DNA from: UBA1930 sp943371535
GTDB taxonomy: Bacteria; Bacteroidota; Bacteroidia; Chitinophagales; Chitinophagaceae
Direction of reading: 5' to 3'
Length of the DNA stretch: 64,000 nt
NCBI GenBank assembly: GCA_943371535.1
Contig: CALRVE020000007.1
Span: 60,162 to 124,161 of the forward strand
Part shown: positions 43,167 through 53,924 of the stretch, piece by piece
Numbering within the stretch: position 1 is the stretch's first letter
Layout: each line of letters starts with the position of its first letter
The notes under the pieces: model-generated
Seen by the model: only the letters and a program-made list of their open reading frames with translations
The model's database searches: none
Told to the model about the DNA's origin: nothing
Position numbers and translations under genes: made by a program

Positions 43167-45326
43167 ATGAAAAAAATATTGTTATTGGCTGTACTGGTAA
43201 AGTGCAGCCTTATTGTTTATAGTCAAAAGTTAACTTCATTGGTTGATCCATTTTTGGGCACAGGAGGGCATGGCCATGTTTATCCAGGTGCTACAGTTCC
43301 TTTTGGTATGGTGCAATTAAGTCCAGATAATGGAGTTGAAGGTTGGGATTGGTGTAGTGGCTATCATTATAGCAGCAATACCATTGCTGGCTTTAGTCAT
43401 ACCCATTTAAGTGGTACTGGAATTGGCGATTGGTGCGATATTTCTGTTTTACCATTAACTGATACAAGTAATATTAGAAAAGAAAAAATACTCATTCCGT
43501 TCAATCATAAAAACGAATCTGCCAAACCAGGATATTACAGAGTAAAATTAGATAATGGAGTTGACTGTGAACTTACGTCAACCCTAAGAAACGGCTATCA
43601 TAAGTATACATTTCCTAGTAAAAATGGATGGCTTCGATTTGATATGGGCTTCAAAATAAACTGGGATAAAAGTACAGATGGAATGTTGCAAATTATTAAC
43701 GACTCAACCATTGTTGGCTACAGATATAGTACAGGTTGGGCCAAAGGGCAAAAAGTATATTTTGCTGCAAGATTTTCCAATAAAATTCAACAACATTTTT
43801 TTATAGATGACTCTTTACAACAACATAAAAAAGCAATTGGTAAACTAGTAAAACTTGCTCTACAATTTAACACAGCTAATCCTTTATTGGTAAGGGTTGG
43901 TATTAGTTCGGTAAGTACTGGAAAAGCTCTAGAATCTTTGGCAGAAACAAAAAACATATCTTTTGAAACAACTGCAAAAAAAGCTGATATTTTGTGGGAA
44001 GCTGAATTACAAAAAATAAAAATTAATACTTCAAACAAAACTCAAGCTCAACAATTTTATACTGCTTTATACAGAACATGTTTAGCACCAGTTGTGCACA
44101 GTGATGCAGATGGCGGCTACCAAACACACGATAATAAACAACTAAAGTTTACAAAAGGCAAAGAAAAATATACTGTCTTTTCTCAATGGGATGTTTTTAG
44201 AGCACTCAATCCATTATTCACCATTACACAAACTAAACGATTGCCCGACATGATTAATAGCATGTTGCAATTGTATGAAGACAATGGTTTATTACCAGTA
44301 TGGGACTTAAGTACTTGGGAAGCCAATACTATGACTGGCTATCACAGCATTCCAATTATTGCAGATGCTATTTTAAAAAATATTCAAGGCTTTGATTACG
44401 AATATGCTTATACAGCAATGAAGAAAAGTGCATTTCAGAATCAAAGAGGAACGCCTGAATATATACAGTATGGATATTTACCACAAGATAAACATGGATG
44501 GAGTGTTACCATTACGTTAGAGTATGCTTTTGATGATTGGTGTATTGCACAAGTGGCTAAAAAATTGGGGCATCAAGATGATTATAAATTATTTATGCAA
44601 AGAGCCAAAAGTTACCAACCTTTATTTGATGCTTCTACAGGTTTTATGAGAGCAAAAAATAGTAATGGAAAATTTGTTGAACCCTTTGATCCAATTTTTT
44701 CTGAACATGGATTTGATGGACAATATGTTGAAGGAACAGCATGGCAACATAGTTTTTTTGTACCACATGACGTAAGTGGGTTTGCAAGCTTATATGGTAG
44801 CAAGAAAAAATTAGTTGAAAAATTGGATGCATTGTTTACTGCTTCATCTGAATTACATGGAGAAAATGTGAGTGCCGATGTAACTGGTTTAATTGGTCAG
44901 TATGCACATGGCAACGAACCAAGCCATCATATTATTTATATGTACACAGCTTTAGGGCATCCTGAAAAAGCTGCAAAATGGTTGAAAGTAGTCATGGATA
45001 GTATTTATAAAACTGGTCCTGATGGTTTGAGTGGCAATGATGATTGTGGACAAATGAGTGCTTGGTATATATGGACAAGTTTAGGTTTTTACCCAATGAA
45101 TCCTGCAAGTGGAGAATATGTTTTTGGGTTACCCTTTATAAATGATGCAACCATTCAATTACCCAATAACAAAAAATTAAATATAACTGTAAAGGGTGAA
45201 CAGAATATAAAACTTAGAAATAAAATTACTGCAATTCACTTCAATGGAAAATCAATTCCTGTAACTTCTATAAAACATAGTGAAATTTTAAAAGGTGGTA
45301 CGTTAACCATTACAGTTAGTAAATAA
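43167..45326 (+). CDS. GH92 family glycoside hydrolase (alpha-mannosidase type)
   Basis: Calcium-dependent exo-alpha-mannosidases that trim N-glycans and mannans make up this family. The 719-residue protein has a signal peptide ending YSQ and the family marks: PFLGTGGHGHVYPGATVPFGMVQLSPD at the start, GFSHTHLSGTG near 80, SQWDVFRALNPL, LLPVWDL and the C-terminal GNDDCGQMSAWYIWTSLGFYP with the catalytic acidic residues nearby. It is expected in the periplasm. It is the only confident glycosidase of known specificity class in this locus, pointing to alpha-mannosyl linkages in the target. Confidence 0.93.
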   Translation: MKKILLLAVLVKCSLIVYSQKLTSLVDPFLGTGGHGHVYPGATVPFGMVQLSPDNGVEGWDWCSGYHYSSNTIAGFSHTHLSGTGIGDWCDISVLPLTDTSNIRKEKILIPFNHKNESAKPGYYRVKLDNGVDCELTSTLRNGYHKYTFPSKNGWLRFDMGFKINWDKSTDGMLQIINDSTIVGYRYSTGWAKGQKVYFAARFSNKIQQHFFIDDSLQQHKKAIGKLVKLALQFNTANPLLVRVGISSVSTGKALESLAETKNISFETTAKKADILWEAELQKIKINTSNKTQAQQFYTALYRTCLAPVVHSDADGGYQTHDNKQLKFTKGKEKYTVFSQWDVFRALNPLFTITQTKRLPDMINSMLQLYEDNGLLPVWDLSTWEANTMTGYHSIPIIADAILKNIQGFDYEYAYTAMKKSAFQNQRGTPEYIQYGYLPQDKHGWSVTITLEYAFDDWCIAQVAKKLGHQDDYKLFMQRAKSYQPLFDASTGFMRAKNSNGKFVEPFDPIFSEHGFDGQYVEGTAWQHSFFVPHDVSGFASLYGSKKKLVEKLDALFTASSELHGENVSADVTGLIGQYAHGNEPSHHIIYMYTALGHPEKAAKWLKVVMDSIYKTGPDGLSGNDDCGQMSAWYIWTSLGFYPMNPASGEYVFGLPFINDATIQLPNNKKLNITVKGEQNIKLRNKITAIHFNGKSIPVTSIKHSEILKGGTLTITVSK

Positions 45327-45666
45327 TTGATGTTACGAAAAACTTGTGAGAAAAATGTCAACCTGAGTAAACAATTTCTGCTTCGCAGAAAAACACTTTG
45401 AAAATGACAACCGATAACTATCGGGTTTTACCACTAAGGCTCTAAGGTCACTAAGAAAGAAAAACTAAGTTTTTTCTTTGTGTACTTTGCGTCTTTGTGG
45501 TCAAATAAAAAATAATTTGTTTACAAATGTTTTTCAATGATTTAATTAACATGTAAATGGCAGCCTGTCGAAGGTGGTTTCGTTTGATAAAATAGTTTCG
45601 TCAAGCCGATAGCTATGGGCTCAACTTGACACCATTTAGGTGAGTTTGCGTAATATCAATATATCA
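45327..45666. repeat. Convergent spacer made of intergenic repeats
   Basis: No gene. Holds a copy of the ccgataactatcggg palindrome (45411-45425) and a long imperfect inverted repeat at 45428-45506 whose ends are accactaaggctctaagg and ctttgcgtctttgtggt, a type I know from Bacteroidota spacers. A further segment around 45596-45645 (gccgatagctatgggctcaac) looks like another repeat. It may serve as transcript end for GH92 and the DUF5009 gene. Confidence 0.7.
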
Positions 45667-47079
45667 TTAGGTTTTCCAAAACCATTTTTTCTTTACAAAG
45701 AAAATAGTAATTAAAGAAACAACTGCTGTAAATACAATTCCTTTTAAACAGCCCATAACAATATTTTGCTGCATGGCTGTCCAATAAGGTTTTAATTGTG
45801 TAATAGACAACAAAGGCAACACAATTAAATTTCCTGCAACATAAGCTACCATTGGATTCTGACCATTGGCAGAAAAATATTGTACAATTTTATTGAAGAA
45901 CTTTTGCTTACTTAAAATAGAGAAACAAATAACCATAAAAAATGCCAACCCACTTGTAACAAAATAATAACTGTAAGTAGAAACATCTTTTTTAATACCA
46001 CCTTCATAAGTCTCCAAACAAAGACCCAATAACAATAAATAGCTACCAAATTGAATCATCTTTTTAACTAGTTCGTTTATAAAAACAAAGCGATGTAGCA
46101 ATAAACCAATTGTACAAAGTACTGATGTTGTTATAAAGTTGAACAATAAATTTCTAGTAAACAATCCATATAAATTCAATACCAATAAACCCATTGAAAT
46201 AAAAACAAGTATCCAATTTGTTTTTGTTTGCACAACTTGTTCTTGCTGTTTTTGAGTAAATGATTGTACAATAAAATCGCCTGCAATAGTGCCTGGAATT
46301 ACAATAAACAAATACTTAAGAAAATAAAATTGATATACCCAATCAAAATAAATATTTCCAATATGATTGAACTGAAATACAGCTTTAGCCCAACTATCTG
46401 TTGGTTCTTTAGCAGCTAAGAAAATAGCCATAATAAACGCTAAAATGCCCATTCTGAAATTGGGTTTAGTAGCAGTAAAATAATAAATTAAAGTACCGAA
46501 GAAAGCCATATTGCCCAACAGCATTATAATGATATCACTTTTATAAAAATCAAACCCCTTGCCTTTCCAAAAAGGTAGTTTCCATAATAAAAAAATTGCT
46601 ATTGCAAATGAGATAATTTTAGCGATAAGAAAAACAGTTTTATATTGTTCATTTTTATTTTCATACAACTGAAAAAATAGCAACACAAATGCAAGTATGG
46701 AAAGTAAATGATCAATGTTTGTAGAATTTTCAGAGATAGCCCAAGCCTTCATGTGATTGACAAATAATGCAAAAAAAGTAAGCAACAAAAATCGCTTACA
46801 AGCAATTTTAAATACAGGTATAAATCCTTCCTTAGCATCTACATATTTTTTCAAAGCCAAAGGCATGGCAGCTCCCATGCTGAATAAGAAAAAAGGGAAT
46901 ACTAAATCAACCCAAGTAATGCCAGGTATTGTTGCATTAAACTTATGTAGAGGTGGAGGCACTTGTGCATGAAACATCCAAGCAGGCAACACATCGCCAT
47001 AGGCAATACTTCCACTTAATACCATTGTTAAAATGGCAAAGCCTCTTAATGCATCAATGCTAGTATCTCTCACTTTCAT
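45667..47079 (-). CDS. DUF5009 / NagX-type membrane acyltransferase-like protein
   Basis: A 470-residue protein with about ten membrane helices, related to heparan-alpha-glucosaminide N-acetyltransferase and NagX. The N-terminal RDTSIDALRGFAILTMV and the loop PPPLHKFNATIPGITWVDLVFPFFLFSMG carry the family's conserved His and Asp. Members are common in amino-sugar loci, where they may acetylate glucosamine across the inner membrane. The start is set at MKVRD (47079); 47088 is also in frame. It lies beyond the susCD terminator but in the same direction. Confidence 0.82.
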   Translation of the reverse strand: MKVRDTSIDALRGFAILTMVLSGSIAYGDVLPAWMFHAQVPPPLHKFNATIPGITWVDLVFPFFLFSMGAAMPLALKKYVDAKEGFIPVFKIACKRFLLLTFFALFVNHMKAWAISENSTNIDHLLSILAFVLLFFQLYENKNEQYKTVFLIAKIISFAIAIFLLWKLPFWKGKGFDFYKSDIIIMLLGNMAFFGTLIYYFTATKPNFRMGILAFIMAIFLAAKEPTDSWAKAVFQFNHIGNIYFDWVYQFYFLKYLFIVIPGTIAGDFIVQSFTQKQQEQVVQTKTNWILVFISMGLLVLNLYGLFTRNLLFNFITTSVLCTIGLLLHRFVFINELVKKMIQFGSYLLLLGLCLETYEGGIKKDVSTYSYYFVTSGLAFFMVICFSILSKQKFFNKIVQYFSANGQNPMVAYVAGNLIVLPLLSITQLKPYWTAMQQNIVMGCLKGIVFTAVVSLITIFFVKKKWFWKT

Positions 47080-47108
47080 ACAAAACAATTTTTAACCCTG
47101 TATTATAA

Positions 47109-47141
47109 AAAAAGGGTAGCGATAGAATCGCCACCCTTTTT
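47109..47141 (-). terminator. Terminator after susD
   Basis: Stem aaaaagggtagcgat with atcgccacccttttt, one mismatch and a 3-nt loop. On the minus strand it is followed by a T tract; it lies 19 bp after the susD stop codon. Confidence 0.85.
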
Positions 47142-47159
47142 CAGGGGGATTTAAGAAAT

Positions 47160-48941
47160 TTACCAACCCGGATTTTGAACAAGTGTTGGTACTTTGTCAA
47201 TTTCACCTTGTGGTATAGGACAAAGAATATGTTGATTGGCATTGAACAATCTTGTCTCTCTTGTAAGCCTTGTTGTTGTTGCACTTGGGTATGTGATAGG
47301 TACTTGATAAATAGCATCAAACACAGGTATAGGTGCTGGATTGTTAATAACCAACCCTTGACCAGTAACAAATGTTGAGTTAGATAAATCAGTTCCTACA
47401 ACTAAACCACTCATTACTTTAGCAGCATAAGCACCATCATCCCATCTACGCATATCGGCCATATGAATACCTTCATTGGCAAACTCAATTGTTTTTTCTC
47501 TGCGAACCAATTGTTTTAAACTGTTTGGATTACTAAGTACAGTAGCTGAAACGTTTGGCATTCCTGCTCTTGTTCTTATTCTATTTAATGGTACTGCAAC
47601 ATCTGCTGCAGGTGAACCATTTTCTAGTTTAGCTTCGGCATTTAATAATAAAATTTCTGCAAAACGCATATTCACCCATCCAACTTTAAACAAATTACCA
47701 GCAGTTCCATTAATATCTCTATCGTTGGTATATTTTCTCCATAAATTACCACAACCATTTTGGCGAGGACCAAAAATGTTCGAGCTATCTAAATTATTGG
47801 TGGTAGATAAAGTAACTACACTGGTTGTTGGATTAAATGTATGAACCAATCTATTAATAGAGCTAAAAACGTTACTAGTAAAGCCTTGCACAACAACTGT
47901 ATCTCCAGAAACAATAACTGTATGTTTCATTCTTGGATCACGATTTTGATTTGGACGTGCTGGATTATACAAAGGTGAAACATCAATCGTTCTACCATCG
48001 GTACATTCAAACAAATCAACTAAAAACTGAGTAGGAAAATGGCTTGATTGCCCTCCTTGATTTCTTGAACCCTGCACTAAATTTAAGTAATTGAAAGAAC
48101 CTCCATCTGCATCGCCAAATGGATATATGAACATGATTTCGTTATTGGCATTAACTGTTTGTCCATTCTTTCTAAATAAGTTTTGAAAAGATGGGTTCAA
48201 TCCATAAGGTGAATTGGCAATTACATTATCCGTTAATCTAATTACATCTGTGAATCTTTTATCAAGAATTGCTAATCTTGCAGCAGCACCTAAGGCTACG
48301 CCACGGCTTACTCTACCAAAATCGGTTGGTAACCACGATAAAGAAGTTGATGCTCCTTCCAAGTCAGAAATTAAAAAGCCAATAATTTCTTTTTTTGACC
48401 TTCTTGTTGCTGCGTATATTTCACTTTGTTCTAATGGACCAGTAAAAAAAGGCACATCGCCAAAATAAGTGATTAAATGCCAATAAGCTAACCCTCTTAA
48501 AACTTTAGCCTCTGCTTGTACTCTTGCATAGTCGGCAGGTGCCATGTTAGCTTGTCCTCTTGGCATGTAAAATAATAAAGAATTTGCTCTTTGTATTACT
48601 TGATAAAAAATTGCCCATAATTCTGCAACAGTTCCGGTGGTAGTATTGTAAGCTCCAGAACCAATAGTACCATTTAGGCCTCGCTCTAAACCAATTTCGG
48701 TATACAAATCCATTTTAGAATAATATGGTGTAGGATTATTTAAACCAGGACTCACCGTTCTGGCCCCATAAGCATTATATACGCCTGTTAATGCTTGGTT
48801 TATTTGAGCTGCTGTTTTGTAAAAATCTTCAGATGTAATTGCATCTAGCGGTTGTTTATCTAAATATTTTTTACAGGAAAAAGTGGCTATTAAAAATATA
48901 AATAAAATTGAAAATATCTTAAATTTATTAGTGTATCTCAT
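47160..48941 (-). CDS. SusD/RagB-type glycan-binding lipoprotein
   Basis: A 593-residue surface lipoprotein (lipobox IATFSCKKYLD) of the SusD family, which caps the SusC channel and delivers oligosaccharides. The helical TPR-like scaffold is visible: EAKVLRGLAYWHLITYFGDVPF near residue 145 and RFAEILLLNAEAKLENG near 430, with the C-terminal RREKTIEFANEGIHMADMRRW typical of the family. It follows susC by 21 bp in the AGE-FAD-susC-susD operon, so the pair forms the uptake complex for this locus. Confidence 0.93.
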   Translation of the reverse strand: MRYTNKFKIFSILFIFLIATFSCKKYLDKQPLDAITSEDFYKTAAQINQALTGVYNAYGARTVSPGLNNPTPYYSKMDLYTEIGLERGLNGTIGSGAYNTTTGTVAELWAIFYQVIQRANSLLFYMPRGQANMAPADYARVQAEAKVLRGLAYWHLITYFGDVPFFTGPLEQSEIYAATRRSKKEIIGFLISDLEGASTSLSWLPTDFGRVSRGVALGAAARLAILDKRFTDVIRLTDNVIANSPYGLNPSFQNLFRKNGQTVNANNEIMFIYPFGDADGGSFNYLNLVQGSRNQGGQSSHFPTQFLVDLFECTDGRTIDVSPLYNPARPNQNRDPRMKHTVIVSGDTVVVQGFTSNVFSSINRLVHTFNPTTSVVTLSTTNNLDSSNIFGPRQNGCGNLWRKYTNDRDINGTAGNLFKVGWVNMRFAEILLLNAEAKLENGSPAADVAVPLNRIRTRAGMPNVSATVLSNPNSLKQLVRREKTIEFANEGIHMADMRRWDDGAYAAKVMSGLVVGTDLSNSTFVTGQGLVINNPAPIPVFDAIYQVPITYPSATTTRLTRETRLFNANQHILCPIPQGEIDKVPTLVQNPGW

Positions 48942-48962
48942 AACTAAATTATTTTAAATTAA

Positions 48963-51900
48963 TTAAAATCGAACATTAAAACCAATAGTTGCAGTACGCA
49001 TAATTGGATAGAAAGCAGCATTATTATTATTAATTTCAGGATCAAATCCTGGCTCATAATTAGAAATGGTGAATGGATTAACAACACTTGCATAAACTCT
49101 AAATTGTTGGAATTTCATTTTTTCCATCCATTTTTTAGACAGGTTATACCCTAAAGTAATATGTTTTACCCGTAAAAAAGCACCATTTCTTAACCAAAAA
49201 TCTGAGCCAATATAGTTACCATTTCCACCATCATATAATCTTGGATAAGCTGCTCCAGGATTGTTAGGTGTCCATCTATCTAAAGCAGTTGTTAAGCCAG
49301 ATGCAAACCAATTAGGTGCTGCAAAAGGTTGAACACCTAAACCACTGATATAATTATCTCTTTTGGCTACCCCGAAAATAAATATATTCAAATCAAAGCT
49401 TCCGTAACTCAATGTAATATCTGTGCTATAATCATATCGTGGGAAGTTATTACCCATAATCACCCTATCTGAGTCGTTTAATACACCACTTCCATTTACA
49501 TCTTTATATCTAATATCTCCGGCACCAGTTAGTCTAGTTCCATTAATTGGGCTGTTGTAATTTTCACCTACTTGATATAATCCATTGGTTTGATATAATC
49601 GATAAGAATTAATTGAATAACCTGCTCTAGAAATTTGATTATCGCCACCCACAATATCTTGGTTATTGGTATTCAACACCATGTTTTTAACATCAGATAT
49701 ATTTCCTGTAATTGAATAAGATAGTTTACCTACTTTATTTTTATAAGTAGCTGAAAACTCCCAACCTTTATTTATCATGCTACCAACATTGGCAGGAATA
49801 AAGGATGTACTGCTAGCAAAACCAGCATATGCTGGAACTGGAACAGATATAAGCATATCTGTTATCTTCTTTTCATAATAATCAAAAGTTATATTCAACT
49901 TATTTTTCAATAAACTTAGGTCAAGCCCAATATCAAATTGGGTACTTCTTTCCCATGAAAGATTTACATTAGGAATATTTGCAAGAGCATTTCCTCGAGT
50001 AATTACATTGTTAAAATAATAATCTATATTATTGGATACTTGTGCTACAAAAGGAAAATTACCTCCACTAGTTCCTTCATTTCCTAATGCACCATACGAT
50101 AATCTGAGTTTTGCAAAATTAATTGCTGATAACTTAGACATAAAGTTTTCTTTACTAATGATCCACCCAGCACTAGCACCAGCAAATGTGGCTCTCTGCT
50201 TATTTTCTTTTGCCCCAAACTTTGACGAACCATCGTTTCTTGCATTAAGTTCAAGAAAATATTTATTCATTAGGTCATAATTTAATCTAGCAAAATAACC
50301 TAGCAATGCATTTTCAGTTGCACTCCCCCCAACAGATGGCTGTGTTGAAGATGTTGCAAAACCAAAATAAGGTCTATCTGGATATTGTAACCCAAATCGT
50401 GTAGCACTCACACTCTCAGTATAATTATCGAATGATTGCATCCCAGCCTGCACTTTAATATTGTGAATTTTAGCTATCTTAAAGCTATAGTCGCCTGATG
50501 CATAATACTGATTATTATTAGTTCTATTATTGGTATATGTTAACGCAGAGTCAAGTACACCAAATTCTCCTATATAATTTAGAGAGTTACTTGCAGGGTT
50601 TGGAGAATATACAGAATATGTTCTACCAGGTCTAATTGATTGTGTGTATGAAGCTCTGTTATTGTAAGCAACCTCTAAAAATAAATTTTTAATTATCTCG
50701 GCTTTTAATGCAAAACGCATTGAAAGGGTAGGTGTTTCTGTTTTAGTTACTCCAGAATTTTCTGCTAGTGCAATTGGATTTACATTGTTTGATTGACCGG
50801 CATCACCATATTTACCCTCATCAAATTTTCCAGCCCATTGTCTTGCCATAGTTATGCCACGTTGAATAATTTCTGTTGTACTTGCACCTGCTGGAACATA
50901 GTTCGTAGACTTTGTATAAAATAAATTGGTACTAAATTTAATTTTATCTGTAATATCAACATCACCATTTATTCTCAAATCATATCTCGTAAATTGATTA
51001 TTAGTTAACAACCCTTGTTGATTTAAATAAGTACCAGAAGCCATAAATCTTGATTTATCGCCACCACCAGTTACAACGATATTGTGGTTTTGCATTAATC
51101 CAGTATTTTGAAAAATTAAATCTTGCCAATCGGTATTGAATACAGTAAAATTATTAGGGGCGTTGTTTCTATATAAATCAATTTGTGCTTGTGAAAATGG
51201 CAAAATAGTTGAGCCAGTTGCTGCTCTTGATTCATTTTGTAATAGCATATTATCAACAGCCGATAATGTTGTTGGCATGTTGGTTGGTCGTTGTGCAGTT
51301 ACAAAACTATTGAACGCAATAGAAGTTTTTCCTTTTTGCCCTCGTTTGGTAGTAATTAAAATTACTCCATTAGTTCCTCTAGCTCCGTATACTGCTGCAC
51401 CTGCTGCATCTTTAATAATTGATATATTTTCAATTACATTCGCATCCACATCATTCATATTGGCAAATTCAACTCCATCTACAATAATTAAAGGTGCACT
51501 ACTACCACTTACAGAGCCAATGCCTCTAATATTAATCTGTCCAGCATCTGCTCCAGGCTGTCCAGAACCCTGTCTTACTGTAACCCCAGGAGCCATACCT
51601 TGTAAACCCATACTTACGTTGGCTAATGGTCGTCTAATTAACTGATCACCTGTAACCGTTGCAACTGAAGCGGTTATTTTACCTCTTTTTTGTGTTCCAT
51701 ATCCTACTACTACTACATCTTGCAAATCTTTAGATTCTAATACTAATTGTACCTCCAAAAATTCATTACTAACAACAACCTCTTTACTAGTAAACCCAAT
51801 TGTACTAATTAATAATATCTCGCCCTTATTGGCTTTGATAATAAACATGCCCTGTAAATTGGTAATGGCATTGTTTTTAGTTCCTTTTACCTGTACAGTT

Positions 51901-52019
51901 GCCCCGTCTAATGGATTACCTGTGGCATCAGTAACCTTACCGGTAACTTTTAATTGCTGTGCCAAAAGCTGTTGCCCAAAAGCAAAGCAAAATAGCAGCA
52001 ATAACGTTAGTTTTCTCAT
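48963..52019 (-). CDS. SusC/RagA-type TonB-dependent outer membrane receptor
   Basis: A 1018-residue outer membrane transporter. After a signal peptide (LLLLFCFAFGQQLLAQ) comes a carboxypeptidase-like beta sandwich (VTGKVTDATGNPLDGATVQVKG, 25-110), then the plug domain with the SusC signature VVVVGYGTQKRG and NIRGIGSVSGSSAPLIIVDGVE near 165-185, and a 22-strand barrel ending in IGFNVRF. With SusD it imports oligosaccharides using TonB energy. It starts 23 bp after the FAD oxidoreductase gene. Confidence 0.95.
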   Translation of the reverse strand: MRKLTLLLLFCFAFGQQLLAQQLKVTGKVTDATGNPLDGATVQVKGTKNNAITNLQGMFIIKANKGEILLISTIGFTSKEVVVSNEFLEVQLVLESKDLQDVVVVGYGTQKRGKITASVATVTGDQLIRRPLANVSMGLQGMAPGVTVRQGSGQPGADAGQINIRGIGSVSGSSAPLIIVDGVEFANMNDVDANVIENISIIKDAAGAAVYGARGTNGVILITTKRGQKGKTSIAFNSFVTAQRPTNMPTTLSAVDNMLLQNESRAATGSTILPFSQAQIDLYRNNAPNNFTVFNTDWQDLIFQNTGLMQNHNIVVTGGGDKSRFMASGTYLNQQGLLTNNQFTRYDLRINGDVDITDKIKFSTNLFYTKSTNYVPAGASTTEIIQRGITMARQWAGKFDEGKYGDAGQSNNVNPIALAENSGVTKTETPTLSMRFALKAEIIKNLFLEVAYNNRASYTQSIRPGRTYSVYSPNPASNSLNYIGEFGVLDSALTYTNNRTNNNQYYASGDYSFKIAKIHNIKVQAGMQSFDNYTESVSATRFGLQYPDRPYFGFATSSTQPSVGGSATENALLGYFARLNYDLMNKYFLELNARNDGSSKFGAKENKQRATFAGASAGWIISKENFMSKLSAINFAKLRLSYGALGNEGTSGGNFPFVAQVSNNIDYYFNNVITRGNALANIPNVNLSWERSTQFDIGLDLSLLKNKLNITFDYYEKKITDMLISVPVPAYAGFASSTSFIPANVGSMINKGWEFSATYKNKVGKLSYSITGNISDVKNMVLNTNNQDIVGGDNQISRAGYSINSYRLYQTNGLYQVGENYNSPINGTRLTGAGDIRYKDVNGSGVLNDSDRVIMGNNFPRYDYSTDITLSYGSFDLNIFIFGVAKRDNYISGLGVQPFAAPNWFASGLTTALDRWTPNNPGAAYPRLYDGGNGNYIGSDFWLRNGAFLRVKHITLGYNLSKKWMEKMKFQQFRVYASVVNPFTISNYEPGFDPEINNNNAAFYPIMRTATIGFNVRF

Positions 52020-52042
52020 ATCTCTGTTTTTGTTTTAAAAAA

Positions 52043-53920
52043 TTATTGACTATTTTTCCCTTGATGATTAACTCTTTTGTTACGAAATGGGTCAATTGTT
52101 TTATCTAATAAAACAGCCAACTCAGCTCTTGTAATATTTCTCGATACATTAAAATTATTCAGCTGCCATTCACTCCATTTTAATTGAATAGCTTGTTGTA
52201 ACCCCTTACTATTTTTAGGATAAGATGAATGTAAATTTTTATGAACTGCAATAATCTTTAATGCACCTTCTATAGTTAAGTATTCTGATTGTATGAAATT
52301 GGCATTACCATACTTTTGAAAATGTTCTTGAAATGAACTTGTAAGTACACTAGAATCTGGATAAAACCAAGTTTGATTTGCCCAAGCATTGGGTATTCCT
52401 TTTCCAAGTAAAATACCTGTTGCTCCAATTTTTTGTATAGACTTAAAATGTTTATGCTGAATACCTGCATCTAAATAAGGCATAATTAATGCATTATTAT
52501 TCAATAAAACTTCTTGCACCTGACGTATGTCTACTAACACAGGTTGCTGTTTTTTGATTACCGCTAATGCAGCAATAACACCTGCAGCTTGACCAGTTGT
52601 TAATACGCAAGGTTGTAAACGTGTAGTTCCATTAACCACATTACTAACACTAATATTTTTTTCAGCTGCAATAATTCCATTGAAATTTTTGGGAATTAAA
52701 CTTCCTAAAGGAACATTGAAAGATGGAATAGGTGGAAAGTCTAATTTTTGTGGAGCGTTGGGATTTTTTTTATGGTGATGATCTATTGGATAATCGCCAA
52801 CTGCAATTCCAGTTTTATATAAATCATATTCAAATGGCTTTGCAATATGGTGAATATTGAAACGAACTTTTCCAACCAATCTTCTACTCTCTCTGTGATA
52901 AGCAATTAATGGCAAACCATCTTTTGTAGGAAATTCATCATTGGCAATACCTATATGTTTAAAGCCCAATTGTGTTTGAATGAAATAAATAAATCGAAAA
53001 GTTTGTTGCTTCGCATGTTCTAAAGCCGAATCTCTTTGAGCCCTATTCAACAACAATAAATTTACATAATAATCATTGCCATAACCTGGCCAATTAAGCA
53101 TGTATTTATTATTAGGCAATTTGCCATAATCTAACATTTTTTGAGCATCAACAGAAGGTTTTTGCCTACTTGGATTTTTATAGTAATTAGAGCAAGCAGC
53201 ATCAAATTCTTCTGGCGTATAATTAGCAGGTTGAGGTATTGTTTTATTAGCACCTACACCATAATCTTTTAAAACAGCTGCATAAGTTAGGTCTTGAATA
53301 ATGTTGTTATTTTCTTTTACACCAACATTTTCTTTTGTTAGCAGATTTGCTTCCATACCAATATTACAAGGTATTTTAGCACTAGCTAAAACATCGCCCA
53401 ATTCAGTTGCATCAATGGTTTGCTTAGCATAAATGATTATGGTAGAATTGTTTTTTTTATTCAAAAAAATAGCCCCAACAACCGTTTTATTTTTTACAAT
53501 TGCTTGCTGAAAAATCATTTCATGCAAAACAGTTAATTGTTTTTCTTTTTTAGCCCAAGATTTAAAAATACTATCGGCTTTATGAGGTTCATATTGTGTG
53601 TTACTTACCCAGCCAGTAAAAACTTTATTGGGACCACCATAAATACTATATAATGCTTCTCTAAATTCATTCCATATACCTGACGGAAGTCTATGATTAC
53701 CATCAGTAGCAGCAACTCCAGCAGCACTCAACATTCCACCCAACCAAGTAGTTTCTTCTGCAATAATTGTTGGTACACCCATTCTTGCACTTTGCAAGCC
53801 TGCTGCTGTTCCCCCAGCACCTCCACCTATAACCAAAACACTAGTATGTATTACCTTTTGTGCAGGTAATGCAGTAAAACTAAATAGTGATATAATAATA
53901 TAGTAAATGCTTTTGGGCAT
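52043..53920 (-). CDS. Secreted FAD-dependent oxidoreductase with SLH-like C-terminal tail
   Basis: A 625-residue protein starting at MPKSIYY (53920), which gives a signal peptide ending PAQ and lies 4 bp after the epimerase gene; the open frame reaches 54001 but would overlap that gene. The Rossmann motif VIGGGAGGTAAGLQSARMG and AEETTWLGGM near 35-65 belong to FAD_oxidored (PF12831), a family often mislabelled xanthan lyase. The last 100 residues (YLTIEGALKIIAVH, ITRAELAVLLDKTIDPF) resemble S-layer-homology repeats. Presumably it oxidises a sugar or glycan end in the periplasm; the substrate is unknown. Confidence 0.82.
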   Translation of the reverse strand: MPKSIYYIIISLFSFTALPAQKVIHTSVLVIGGGAGGTAAGLQSARMGVPTIIAEETTWLGGMLSAAGVAATDGNHRLPSGIWNEFREALYSIYGGPNKVFTGWVSNTQYEPHKADSIFKSWAKKEKQLTVLHEMIFQQAIVKNKTVVGAIFLNKKNNSTIIIYAKQTIDATELGDVLASAKIPCNIGMEANLLTKENVGVKENNNIIQDLTYAAVLKDYGVGANKTIPQPANYTPEEFDAACSNYYKNPSRQKPSVDAQKMLDYGKLPNNKYMLNWPGYGNDYYVNLLLLNRAQRDSALEHAKQQTFRFIYFIQTQLGFKHIGIANDEFPTKDGLPLIAYHRESRRLVGKVRFNIHHIAKPFEYDLYKTGIAVGDYPIDHHHKKNPNAPQKLDFPPIPSFNVPLGSLIPKNFNGIIAAEKNISVSNVVNGTTRLQPCVLTTGQAAGVIAALAVIKKQQPVLVDIRQVQEVLLNNNALIMPYLDAGIQHKHFKSIQKIGATGILLGKGIPNAWANQTWFYPDSSVLTSSFQEHFQKYGNANFIQSEYLTIEGALKIIAVHKNLHSSYPKNSKGLQQAIQLKWSEWQLNNFNVSRNITRAELAVLLDKTIDPFRNKRVNHQGKNSQ

Positions 53921-53924
53921 GTAA

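Noticed and set aside
43787..44038. Antisense open frames inside GH92, uvrA, clpB, susC and other genes
   Set aside because: They lie fully inside well-supported genes and show no family features; shadows of the coding strand.
45428..45506. Long inverted repeat as a non-coding RNA gene
   Set aside because: It resembles a widespread intergenic repeat with imperfect arms and has no recognisable promoter.
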